A stretch of DNA of 64,000 nucleotides, from assembly GCF_013204795.1 (NCBI RefSeq), contig NZ_JABMKW010000020.1, forward strand, positions 1,364,001 through 1,428,000, read 5' to 3'. Below the pieces are notes generated by a model. That model was not told where the DNA came from, made no database searches, and worked only from the letters and a program-made list of their open reading frames with translations. Positions 1 through 7,147 of the stretch are shown here, piece by piece (position 1 is the stretch's first letter; the number at the start of each line of letters is the position of its first letter). Origin of the DNA: Pedobacter panaciterrae. GTDB lineage: Bacteria > Bacteroidota > Bacteroidia > Sphingobacteriales > Sphingobacteriaceae. The position numbers and the translations under genes were made by a program.

Positions 1-232
1 AACTATAACCTGCAACCTTATTTAAAATCGGGTCAATATTCTGAATTTTCATAACGGTCGCTTGTTCGTACTTTTTAAGTACATCAGCTTTAGTAGCTTG
101 TAAAACGCAATCAAGGCGGCGTAAAACAGTTAGCGGTAAAATCACTTTTCCATAATCGCTCTGTTTATAATCACCACGTAGTAAATCTGCAATAGACCAG
201 ATAAAATTTGCTGTTTCTTTAAAATTTTTCAT
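1..232 (-). CDS. hsdM: Type I restriction-modification DNA methyltransferase subunit (HsdM), N-terminal fragment
   Basis: Reading down from the ATG at 230-232, the frame stays open to the window edge and gives about 77 residues beginning MKNFKETANFIWSIADLLRG, followed by YGKVILPLTVLRRLDCVL. This is the helical N-terminal domain of HsdM (N6-adenine methylase of type I restriction-modification systems), which precedes the SAM-binding methylase domain. The catalytic NPPY motif would lie outside the window. In the family HsdM pairs with the specificity subunit HsdS and the restriction subunit HsdR, and those genes are expected beyond the left edge. The start is supported by the conserved FIW..AD.LRG motif only a few residues in. 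Only the N-terminus is visible, so function and intactness are inferred. Confidence 0.85.
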   Translation of the reverse strand, partial: MKNFKETANFIWSIADLLRGDYKQSDYGKVILPLTVLRRLDCVLQATKADVLKKYEQATVMKIQNIDPILNKVAGYS

Positions 233-364
233 TGAATTTTTGTGTTCAGTATGGACCGTATCTGGCTAAATTAACAATTTTCAAAGCAAAATCACCTGCT
301 AGTGAAAAAGAAGCCTAAGGACAGGAATGTAACCTGACATAAAAAATTCAATCTTCTTATTTTT

Positions 365-409
365 ATTAACAACAAAACCCACTGATTACCATCGGGCTTT
401 GTTGTTAAT
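365..409 (-). terminator. Long hairpin with 16-nt arms
   Basis: The arms at 365-380 and 394-409 pair over 16 positions with one non-Watson-Crick pair, which is G-U if transcribed on the minus strand and A-C on the plus strand. The loop is 13 nt. The hairpin lies 4 bp beyond the tRNA-like fold at 414-517 on the same strand and about 340 bp after the last tra-operon gene. Downstream on minus the sequence is A/T-rich but has no clean U run, so a terminator is plausible but not proven. Confidence 0.4.
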
Positions 410-413
410 GTGC

Positions 414-517
414 GGAGAGCTGGGATCGAATCCCCTTCGGCACACGTTTGGCAGGCCAACCCATTTTCTCCTGATCATTTAGTGTTATCCGGGTGGCGTT
501 CCAGCAACGTGCTCTCC
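414..517 (-). ncRNA. tRNA-like fold (degenerate tRNA or structured RNA)
   Basis: The minus strand begins GGAGAGC and ends GCTCTCC, a perfect 7-bp acceptor-like stem. Just inside the 3' arm is GGG-ATTCGAT-CCC, resembling a T-arm, and the stem is followed by GCA. A CTGCCAA loop resembling a Gly anticodon loop is present, but neither a canonical D-arm nor a 5-bp anticodon stem can be drawn, and 104 nt is long. It may be a decayed tRNA or an element-end remnant. No tRNA identity is claimed. Confidence 0.3.
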
Positions 518-749
518 ATCAATATCCCTCCTAAGTTTTTGATCTAATTTTTAAGCCATCCGGCGAAAAATATTCATTTCTAAGCAAAGTACTAACGATA
601 CGGCAAGCGAAGGAACATGTTTACAGCGCTTGAAGGAAATTCTTAGAACATATTGTCGGCGCATCAAAGATGCTTAGTTATGAAATGTATAGGAACCGGC
701 TATTCGAAGAATTTAAACAAGGAGTGCCAAGCTGAACTTAAAGCCAGCA

Positions 750-1508
750 CTATATCGACAAACCCTGCTTTTTACCATTCTTCTGACTTTTATCCTGTCC
801 TTGGCTTTCAGCGATCTGTTTACTCTGGCCTTTATCCTTGATCTCAAGCTCATCACGACGAACCGAAACACCTTTATCGTCCTTGATATTGATGGTGCGC
901 CACCGCGGATTCGCTTCAACAAAGAACATCGACTCTTTTCCATCTTTAGTAAAACTAACAGCTACGGAATTTCCCGCTTTAAGCGATTCCATCAGTTCTT
1001 TTTTGTCTTCAGGACGATCAAGCCCCGCGATCGGAAAGCGGTCCAAAGCCTTTTCCAGGTTATAGCCGTAACGATCACTAAACTGTTCCATTTTATGGTT
1101 CCCATAATCATCTTTCTGCGAAAAATCTATTTTCAGCCAGGCCAGATAAGCATCTCCGTCCCCATTCACCATAGACTTCTGCACCGCTCTGCCAGCAACG
1201 AGATTGAAAGCCTCATCCATGCCGACATTATTCCCATTACGAATTCTGAATTCCTGGCTTGCATCATAGGACTTATTACCGGTTTTTAAAGTCGCCTGGT
1301 AACTGTTAAAGAAATACATATCAGTGGTACCGGATCTGCGAAAGTTCAGGTCAAATTGAACCGTTTCATCACCGCGGTTGAGCTCATGACTAAGTTTAAT
1401 TTCCGGTCGCTCCGCTTTAACCTGTTCGGCTAACTTGTGACCAAGCTCCACTGGAAAACCCATTCGCTCCAACGTATTTTTCAAAAATTCCAAATTGTTC
1501 TCGTTCAT
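750..1508 (-). CDS. Conjugative-element-associated cytosolic protein, function unknown
   Basis: This is a 252-residue soluble protein, last gene of the tra operon. The start at 1508 (MNENNLEFL) was preferred over the longer frame beginning at 1592, because the upstream extension is low-complexity and overlaps the end of traM. The body contains RRSGTTDMYFFNSY and later GNSVAVSFTKDGKESMFFVEANPRWRTINI, which I recognise as a conserved protein type found on Bacteroidetes conjugative elements, similar to DUF3945/DUF4099-like proteins. It has no signal peptide or membrane segment. The C-terminal 30 residues are lysine/glutamine-rich (KGQSKQIAESQGQ...) and probably disordered. TraN normally follows TraM in this operon type but does not occur here. 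The family name is tentative and the biochemical role unknown. Confidence 0.7.
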   Translation of the reverse strand: MNENNLEFLKNTLERMGFPVELGHKLAEQVKAERPEIKLSHELNRGDETVQFDLNFRRSGTTDMYFFNSYQATLKTGNKSYDASQEFRIRNGNNVGMDEAFNLVAGRAVQKSMVNGDGDAYLAWLKIDFSQKDDYGNHKMEQFSDRYGYNLEKALDRFPIAGLDRPEDKKELMESLKAGNSVAVSFTKDGKESMFFVEANPRWRTINIKDDKGVSVRRDELEIKDKGQSKQIAESQGQDKSQKNGKKQGLSI

Positions 1509-1539
1509 AACTCTAAAATTTAAATGAATAATTAAACCA

Positions 1540-2616
1540 TTATTTCGCCTTGCGGCTATTGTCTCTAAGCAATACCGGATAACCGGCAGCAAGCTTTTGC
1601 TTCACCCGTTTGATCTTTTTGGACAGCAAATCTTTGGCAGCATTCAAACCAGCTCCGGCAACCTGCGTCCCCAGGTTTTGATCAAAACCCATCAGTCCTA
1701 CGCTGCTCATGGCATCCACACTGCCGGAACCAACGACCTCTGCCAGCAGTGCTTCCGGTGCATTGATTCCCCGCATCCCATCGCGCTTATCATAAGTACT
1801 TAAAGAAACCGGTATGATCGAAGTCCCCAAACGAATATTTCTGATCTCTAAAGCAATCCGCTGATTACTGAATTCTGCAATCCCAAAAACCGAATGTCCT
1901 TTTAAAAGCAGCTGTCCGTTAATGGTTATCGAATCCAGCAAACGCAGTTCGATTACCGAACCCTGGGTAACTTTCACCGGGCCCACAACAAGGGCAGGAA
2001 TTGCCCGAAATAAACTATCCGAAGCCGGAGGTACAGCCACCACGGGCCTGACCAGACCGAGATTCTGGATCGCCAGGATTTTATCCATCATTGAATTGAG
2101 CTGCAACATCTCCGGATCCTCTTCTCCGGCCGGCTCCTTCATATCCTGCATCAGTTTTTCCAACCTGTCTACATCACCTGTTAAGGAAGGAACGGCAGCA
2201 GAACCGGGGGAAATCGCAGCAACTGAAGGCACGGCAGCTGGAGCATTTACCTGTGCATTGATCTGTGCCAACCGGCTACTTATAGCAAGCTCGGCGGGAT
2301 CTGTTTTGAGACCCCTGCCCTCACCTGCAATCCCAAGATTCGAAGGTGAGGTATAAAGCCCTGCCATGATCAACTTAGCTGAATCCTTTTGTGCCTGGTC
2401 ATAAAGGCTCATCTTATCGGGCCCATCCTTCCCCTTTAATTCTGCATCAGGTAAGGCCATATTCAGACCATGGCTCGACTGGACTGCCGTAACCGTATTT
2501 TTAGATCCACCACCCAGGGCCCAAAAGCCCATCGTCACAAAAGGCAATACCAATAATGGCAGCACCATTAAAAATTTACGCCGCTTTAAAAAAGCGGGAC
2601 TATGTGTTGTATTCAT
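1540..2616 (-). CDS. traM: Conjugative transposon protein TraM
   Basis: This 358-residue component of the type IV secretion pore has an N-terminal cytoplasmic basic stretch (FLKRRKF) and one membrane anchor at about residues 15-35 (FLMVLPLLVLPFVTMGFWAL). A long Ala/Pro/Asp-rich linker follows, then a C-terminal periplasmic beta domain (about 215-345) beginning near IPALVVGPVKVTQGSVIELRL. This matches the TraM family, which resembles VirB10 in layout: an inner-membrane anchor, an extended linker and an outer domain with a channel role. It lies 50 bp after the TraL-like gene and 31 bp before the next gene, so it is cotranscribed. The domain FGIAEFSNQRIALEIRNIRLG and VSLSTYDKRDGMRGI is typical of the family. 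Length is slightly short for TraM. Confidence 0.9.
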   Translation of the reverse strand: MNTTHSPAFLKRRKFLMVLPLLVLPFVTMGFWALGGGSKNTVTAVQSSHGLNMALPDAELKGKDGPDKMSLYDQAQKDSAKLIMAGLYTSPSNLGIAGEGRGLKTDPAELAISSRLAQINAQVNAPAAVPSVAAISPGSAAVPSLTGDVDRLEKLMQDMKEPAGEEDPEMLQLNSMMDKILAIQNLGLVRPVVAVPPASDSLFRAIPALVVGPVKVTQGSVIELRLLDSITINGQLLLKGHSVFGIAEFSNQRIALEIRNIRLGTSIIPVSLSTYDKRDGMRGINAPEALLAEVVGSGSVDAMSSVGLMGFDQNLGTQVAGAGLNAAKDLLSKKIKRVKQKLAAGYPVLLRDNSRKAK

Positions 2617-2666
2617 AAGCTTAATTTTATTATGTTATTTATTTTATTAATTGTTACCGGATCTGC

Positions 2667-2891
2667 TTAATAAATGGAGGAAACGATCAGGTAAATGCAA
2701 ATACTTCCTGCAAAGCCACAGAACAAGATCAGCAGCAAAAGCCACTGACCAAATGAGTAACCTTTGGTCTTCGCATTCAGCCAGCCGGCGATCTTTATCT
2801 GAATGGCTTTAGCTGCATTAAGAAATCCTCCGGACAAAGTACCCCAAAAAAGCCCTTGCCTGTACCGATTACTGAAGCGACCCATTACCAT
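2667..2891 (-). CDS. Small membrane protein at the TraL position
   Basis: A 74-residue protein with a basic N-terminus (RFSNRYRQG), an amphipathic middle (FLNAAKAIQIKIAGWLN) and one hydrophobic segment at about 48-72 (WLLLLILFCGFAGSICIYLIV). It sits between traK and traM, where Bacteroidetes conjugative elements carry TraL, a short single-span protein of unknown role. The frame begins MVMGRF at 2891, overlapping the traK stop by 23 nt. The second Met at 2885 is an equally possible start. Assignment to TraL is from position and topology rather than from clear motifs. Confidence 0.7.
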   Translation of the reverse strand: MVMGRFSNRYRQGLFWGTLSGGFLNAAKAIQIKIAGWLNAKTKGYSFGQWLLLLILFCGFAGSICIYLIVSSIY

Positions 2892-3504
2892 CAGTTTTAA
2901 CCACGTCCCTGTTTTCCAGAATCTCCCAGCTCTGGATCAGAAACCCATGCGGGTTGTCGTCCGTCTGAACCTTTAAGTCCCTGACTTGACCACGGGTAAC
3001 GAGTTTTCGAACCGCAGTACTGCTGGCACGAACCAGCCTTTCGGTAGCATAACAGGTAAAGGCATAGGGATAAACATCAATGTTCAGCACGGTACTGTCC
3101 ACTTCTATTTCCTGAGAGATGCTCGCGGAGATGAGGTTATTATAATACCCGCTTTCTACCAGATTATCATACTGTTTTTTAGCAGAAAGGTCCGCCAGAA
3201 ACAGGGACTTCCCCACCGAAGCTTTTATGGCCTTATCTTCCGGACTCAGGTTAAAAAAGTACTGGTGAAAAGTTTTGATGTGATCCCGTAATTGCACCGG
3301 CAGGTTAGATTTACGGTCTGAGGCCATTGCCTCCAGTACCTTGCCATTATACAGAATGTAGATCTTCTGATCCTTTTCCTCCACAAGCCTGCACCACTTG
3401 AATATCCCAACGCAGATGGTAAAAGCATTGGCCAGGATCAGCAAATAGCTGAACAGCCTGATGTGCCTGAAGGCGGTATCTATCGTTTTGAGTTGTGTAA
3501 ACAT
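2869..3504 (-). CDS. traK: Conjugative transposon protein TraK
   Basis: A 211-residue VirB8-like pore protein. It has a short cytoplasmic N-terminus, one membrane anchor at about residues 17-38 (LFSYLLILANAFTICVGIFKW) and a periplasmic domain containing IYILYNGKVLEAMASDRKSNLPVQ, a stretch characteristic of TraK, and ending LKVQTDDNPHGFLIQSWEIL. By family analogy it assembles at the inner membrane with TraJ and TraM. It follows traJ by 11 bp and overlaps the next gene, indicating translational coupling within the tra operon. Length is normal for the family. Confidence 0.93.
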   Translation of the reverse strand: MFTQLKTIDTAFRHIRLFSYLLILANAFTICVGIFKWCRLVEEKDQKIYILYNGKVLEAMASDRKSNLPVQLRDHIKTFHQYFFNLSPEDKAIKASVGKSLFLADLSAKKQYDNLVESGYYNNLISASISQEIEVDSTVLNIDVYPYAFTCYATERLVRASSTAVRKLVTRGQVRDLKVQTDDNPHGFLIQSWEILENRDVVKTDGNGSLQ

Positions 3505-3515
3505 AGGCTTAAAAA

Positions 3516-4700
3516 TTAATCGTCACTTTTGAGTTTGTTCTTGAAATAGTCGTTTCCTGCCGAGGCGCTGCCACCTGCAGCAGTTCGGGAAGCATTTCCC
3601 AAGGCATCTGCCGCCATACCGCCCACAGCGCCACCGGCCCGCATGGTGGTACTGGCTCCTCCAACCACAAGCGAATTCACCTTTGATAAAATCGAATGTC
3701 CTCCACCGGCATGTACAATGTAATTGGCAACGGTTGGCACCGAGAAATAACCGACAATTCCAATGATCAGGAAACATAAGTATGCAGTATCGGTAGCACT
3801 AAAGAAGGTATCTCCCTGCTGGTTTACCTGGGAAATGTCATAGCGCAGCATGTTTTCCTGCACTTTACCGATGATACTTCCAAAAATATTGGCAATGGGC
3901 AGCCAGAGGAAAACATTCACATACCGTGCAATCCAAACCGTTAGGGTATGCTCAAAGCCATCGAACACTGCAAAAGCAAATACCAGCGGGCCCAGGATGG
4001 CAAGAATAATCAGGTAAAACGTCCGGATTGTATTGATGCAAAGCGAAGCCGCCGCATATAACACCTGTAAGACCTCGCTCATCCATTGCTTGATCGAATT
4101 TCGAAAATTATAAGAAGCCTTTGCCATTGCAAAATCAATCCCATGCGCCAGCCGGTCCAACATTCCTTCGTCCTGCCTGTTCGGATCCTCCGGATGTGTA
4201 TACTTATACCAGCGGTCAGCATCGCCTGTTCCATCAGCGCCAACGTACATCTGATACTGATCGGTTTTCCTGATCACCTGCTCTTTCTGCTTCAGCAACA
4301 CCGCAATCGCCCGGTCCGAGTTTTCCACCATGGCTGAAGTTGCTGAAACCGTTGGCGAAAGCACACCATTCATCAGCCCAATCACCGTGGGAAACAACAG
4401 TATGGCAAGCCCCAAAGCAAAAGGACGCAACAAGGGATAAAAATCCACCGGCTCTGCCTGAGCAATGTTCTTCCAGACCCTGGAAGCAATATAAATCAGC
4501 GCTGCGAAGCCTGCCAATCCCCTCCCAACTCCAATCAGCTTACTGCATAAAGGGAGCATCTCCCGGTACACCTGATCCAGCACCAGGTGCATGCTTTTCA
4601 TCTCTCCGGCAAGTCCCTGAGCAAAGGAATAGACCGGAAATAAAGTCAAAAGCATAGCTACCACCACCAATAATGTGGCCTTTAAAAATCTGTTTTTCAT
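3516..4700 (-). CDS. traJ: Conjugative transposon protein TraJ (VirB6-like)
   Basis: A 394-residue polytopic inner-membrane protein. A signal-like segment comes first (LLVVVAMLLTLFPVYSFAQG), followed by several membrane spans, including GRGLAGFAALIYIASRVWKNIA, PFALGLAILLFPTVIGLMNGVLSP and FYLIILAILGPLVFAFAVFDGFEHTLT. The sequence ARYVNVFLWLPIANIFGSIIGK is a hallmark of TraJ. The C-terminus is Ala/Gly-rich (VVGGASTTMRAGGAVGGMAADALG). In the family TraJ forms the membrane core of the transfer channel. It is followed by traK after 11 bp and preceded by three TraI-like genes. The gene appears intact. Confidence 0.93.
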   Translation of the reverse strand: MKNRFLKATLLVVVAMLLTLFPVYSFAQGLAGEMKSMHLVLDQVYREMLPLCSKLIGVGRGLAGFAALIYIASRVWKNIAQAEPVDFYPLLRPFALGLAILLFPTVIGLMNGVLSPTVSATSAMVENSDRAIAVLLKQKEQVIRKTDQYQMYVGADGTGDADRWYKYTHPEDPNRQDEGMLDRLAHGIDFAMAKASYNFRNSIKQWMSEVLQVLYAAASLCINTIRTFYLIILAILGPLVFAFAVFDGFEHTLTVWIARYVNVFLWLPIANIFGSIIGKVQENMLRYDISQVNQQGDTFFSATDTAYLCFLIIGIVGYFSVPTVANYIVHAGGGHSILSKVNSLVVGGASTTMRAGGAVGGMAADALGNASRTAAGGSASAGNDYFKNKLKSDD

Positions 4701-4754
4701 AAGTTTTTATTTTATATTATCGAATTCAAGCTTGCTTCGCAGGTCATGTTAAAT

Positions 4755-5402
4755 TTATTTAGGATTAGCCTTAAACAATTCCTGCATGGATGAAACATCC
4801 CGCTGTTCCAGCTTCCGCTGCCTGGCAATGCCAATCCCCTGCGCGTTGAAATGCCGCAAAAAGGTCAGCTTCTCCTGCATGTCATCATAAATCCGGTCAA
4901 TTTCGGAAAGCCGCTGATCATCGGACATGCGCAGCTGCCCTGCAGTGATCACCCTCAGCAGCGCATCCAGGTTCGCCAGGCTTTGTTTGTTCAAACCACG
5001 ATAAACTGAGCTTAAATAATCCAGTTCCTCAACGGTAAACCTGCCTCCTGAGCTGAAAGCAGCAAAGGCAGCTTTATATTCCGATAAGATCGTTCCCTGA
5101 GCCCTGAGGATGCCTGCAATCTTATGGTACTTCTTCAATTCCGGGCTTACGGCCAGCAAGCCATCCAAAAAACTCTCATGCAAAGAAAAGTTGCCTTTTG
5201 AGATGTCCCGAACCGCATTGTAACCCGTGGAAATGATCTGGTAGCCGGCTTTCATGTCCTTAAGGATGTTCTTGAACTGAGACAATTTCTCCACGTTCAA
5301 CAGCAACTGCTGTACCTCGGTAGATTGCGCAAGCAACGATACAGGACTAAGACCAAACCAGCCTAAAAAAAGCAATGCAACCGCCCTACTACTCCAGCTC
5401 AT
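4755..5402 (-). CDS. TraI-like periplasmic conjugation protein, paralogue 3 of 3
   Basis: A 215-residue exported protein with a signal peptide at residues 1-25 (AVALLFLGWFGLSPVSLLAQ). The mature part is helical: a repeat-like region YQIISTGYNAVRDISKGNFSLHESFLDGL, then FTVEELDYLSSVYRGLNKQSLANLDALLRVITAGQLRMSDDQRL. It shares the order GY..V..GI/GYNAV.DI..G.FSLH and the L.MSDD.RL motif with the gene at 5389, and FTVEELDY with the gene at 6020. The three are therefore tandem paralogues. Such proteins are annotated variously as TraI or as TerB-family in Sphingobacteriaceae tra operons. Their molecular role is unknown. It overlaps the upstream paralogue by 14 nt. Confidence 0.8.
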   Translation of the reverse strand: MSWSSRAVALLFLGWFGLSPVSLLAQSTEVQQLLLNVEKLSQFKNILKDMKAGYQIISTGYNAVRDISKGNFSLHESFLDGLLAVSPELKKYHKIAGILRAQGTILSEYKAAFAAFSSGGRFTVEELDYLSSVYRGLNKQSLANLDALLRVITAGQLRMSDDQRLSEIDRIYDDMQEKLTFLRHFNAQGIGIARQRKLEQRDVSSMQELFKANPK

Positions 5403-6033
5403 ACCACCCCCTTACATCATTAATGTCCCGTTCCTCTCTAAGCCGCTGCCGGGCAAAAATCTCCAGTTCCGAAGTAAAAGACAAAGCGAAATCATATTTA
5501 TCCTGCACCGATAACCTCAGTTTTTCCAGCCGCTGCAAGCGTTCATCATCTTTCATTTCCAGCTTACCTGAAGTGGTCACTAAAAGCAGTTCTTCCAGAT
5601 CATGTGCACACCCGTTCAGCAAATTTGCCTTCACCAAAGCAACATAAGCCCATTCCGCCCCGGACAGTTCTAAGTCTTTCCAGCCCCCCGATACCGAGAG
5701 AATCCCCAAACCGCCAGAAACAATCTCTCCAACCACCGCACTGTTTTTAATAATAGGATTGACCCTAGCCAGTGAAGTAAAGAAAGCTCTGTGCAAGCTG
5801 AATTCACCATTAGTGATGTCTTTTACCGCATGAATCCCGCTGCCCACCAGATCATATCCTTTTTTCGCATAGCCGATATATACCTGCAACGCCGCAATCT
5901 GCTGAAGCAGGTATTTTTTCTGCGTTTTCTTCTGCTTAAAGATCTCGTTCCAGGTTTGGGCCGAAGCCACATCAGCTGCCATGGATAATGCCACCAGCAT
6001 TCCCAAAGCTAAATTTCGCCTACTGGATCCCAT
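5389..6033 (-). CDS. TraI-like periplasmic conjugation protein, paralogue 2 of 3
   Basis: A 214-residue protein with an N-terminal signal peptide (LALGMLVALSMAADVASAQT). A helix-rich body follows: QIAALQVYIGYAKKGYDLVGSGIHAVKDITNGEFSLHRAFF, then LEELLLVTTSGKLEMKDDERLQRLEKL and a charged C-terminal helix FARQRLREERDINDVRGWYELE. The FSLH and L.M.DDERL signatures are shared with the downstream paralogue. It overlaps both flanking genes by 14 nt, so all three are translationally coupled. Family knowledge places these upstream of traJ. Whether they are pore subunits or periplasmic chaperones is not known. Confidence 0.8.
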   Translation of the reverse strand: MGSSRRNLALGMLVALSMAADVASAQTWNEIFKQKKTQKKYLLQQIAALQVYIGYAKKGYDLVGSGIHAVKDITNGEFSLHRAFFTSLARVNPIIKNSAVVGEIVSGGLGILSVSGGWKDLELSGAEWAYVALVKANLLNGCAHDLEELLLVTTSGKLEMKDDERLQRLEKLRLSVQDKYDFALSFTSELEIFARQRLREERDINDVRGWYELE

Positions 6034-6760
6034 AGAGTTTTTTAATGATGTTCAGGTCCCCCGCCTCTTTGGCGCGGTTCAGACTCAGTTTGATCTGCCG
6101 GGTATTGAACTCCCTCAGGTCAAAATAATTCTGATCGATTTTAACGGCCACCTCTTCGATGATTTCCAGCCGTTTCGCATCATCCATCTGCACCTTAAAA
6201 GAATTTACCACCAATAGCAACTGGTCAATGTTCTTCAAACTCGCATCCAGGATCCCCCTGAACACTTCTTCCATATAATCCAGCTCTTCCACAGTGAAGT
6301 GCTTGTCTTTGGCAAACAGACTTTTGGCCTCCCGGTATTCCGCAATAATATCGCCCTGGCGTTGGGTGATGTCCCTGATCCGGTGGTAATAGGCGATGGC
6401 AGCTTTCACCCTGGAGAGCTCATCAAAGTATTTCCCGTACAGCTCTTTCTGGCGGGTGGTCCAGTCGGCAATCTCCGACAGCTTCAGTTTAGACAAAGTG
6501 TTTTCTATCACCTTCTGCGCATTTTGCAGCCAGATCGTTTCATTCTGCAAGCGCTGCACCTTCAGGTCAACAGCCTTAATCACTTTTTTAACCCCTGCCT
6601 TAATCACTTCTGCAATGGCAATCTGCGCATTGACTTCCTTCACCGGGAGCGAAACCAGCAACACCACCAAACTGAGCGGCATCACCACCATATAGATTTT
6701 TGCAGATAAAACCCCTTTTTTTATTTTATTCATTTTTACTTTCATATACCCCCTCCTCAC
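6020..6760 (-). CDS. TraI-like periplasmic conjugation protein, paralogue 1 of 3
   Basis: A 246-residue protein with an N-terminal hydrophobic export signal ending VKEVNAQ. Three starts are possible (6760, 6745 or 6733), and the last, MNKIKKG, gives the most compact signal peptide. The mature region is strongly helical with coiled-coil character (LKVQRLQNETIWLQNAQKVIENTLSKLKLSEIADWTTRQKELY), followed by FTVEELDYMEEVFRGILDASLKNIDQLLLVVNSFKVQMDDAKRLEII and SLNRAKEAGDLNIIKKLYGI. This is the closest of the three to canonical TraI of Bacteroidetes conjugative elements. It follows the lipoprotein gene with a 1-nt overlap. Confidence 0.83.
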   Translation of the reverse strand: MRRGYMKVKMNKIKKGVLSAKIYMVVMPLSLVVLLVSLPVKEVNAQIAIAEVIKAGVKKVIKAVDLKVQRLQNETIWLQNAQKVIENTLSKLKLSEIADWTTRQKELYGKYFDELSRVKAAIAYYHRIRDITQRQGDIIAEYREAKSLFAKDKHFTVEELDYMEEVFRGILDASLKNIDQLLLVVNSFKVQMDDAKRLEIIEEVAVKIDQNYFDLREFNTRQIKLSLNRAKEAGDLNIIKKLYGIQ

Positions 6761-7140
6761 TATTCTGCAACCTTATGATATTCCCGCTGCATCAGCAGCA
6801 GGCTGTTTTTACCCGGAAAGAATGTGATCTTTTTACCGGCAGCATCCATGAGCAATACCCGCAGTTTAGAATCATATTTGCCCATATACTCCCGGATTTT
6901 ATGTTCGGTAGCCTGGAGTTTTCCGGCCCTGATGGTTTGAAAAGCAGATTTACGGATTACCTGATAATCTCCCTGATCCCCATAGGGAATGATCACCAGG
7001 GTATCTCTGGAGATGCTGTATTCTCCCGATTCCTGGCTGGCATAGGTGCCCGTAACAGCATCTCCCCGGTTACAGGATGCAAATAAGACAAGCGCTGCAA
7101 GGCAGCAGCCCAACTGATATTTTAGCTCTTTCATAAGCAT
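6760..7140 (-). CDS. Small conjugation-operon lipoprotein
   Basis: A 126-residue protein with a lipoprotein signal ending in the lipobox LFAS-C, the Cys being residue 23, or 21 if translation starts at MKELKY (7134). The mature part is a short beta-rich domain (TGTYASQESGEYSISRDTLVIIPYGDQGDYQVIRKSAFQTIR ... GKYDSKLRVLLMDAAGKKITFFPGKNSLLLMQREYHKV). The gene lies 7 bp after traG and just before the TraI-like set, so it belongs to the tra operon. I do not recognise a family. The likely role is an envelope component of the transfer machinery anchored in the outer membrane, inferred from position only. Confidence 0.7.
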   Translation of the reverse strand: MLMKELKYQLGCCLAALVLFASCNRGDAVTGTYASQESGEYSISRDTLVIIPYGDQGDYQVIRKSAFQTIRAGKLQATEHKIREYMGKYDSKLRVLLMDAAGKKITFFPGKNSLLLMQREYHKVAE

Positions 7141-7147
7141 TAAGATT

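Noticed and set aside
414..517. Functional tRNA gene
   Set aside because: The acceptor stem is good but no canonical D-arm or 5-bp anticodon stem can be drawn, and the length fits no standard tRNA. Kept only as a low-confidence tRNA-like fold.
653..841. Plus-strand 62-codon frame
   Set aside because: Overlaps the end of the minus-strand tra-operon gene, and its composition is not protein-like.
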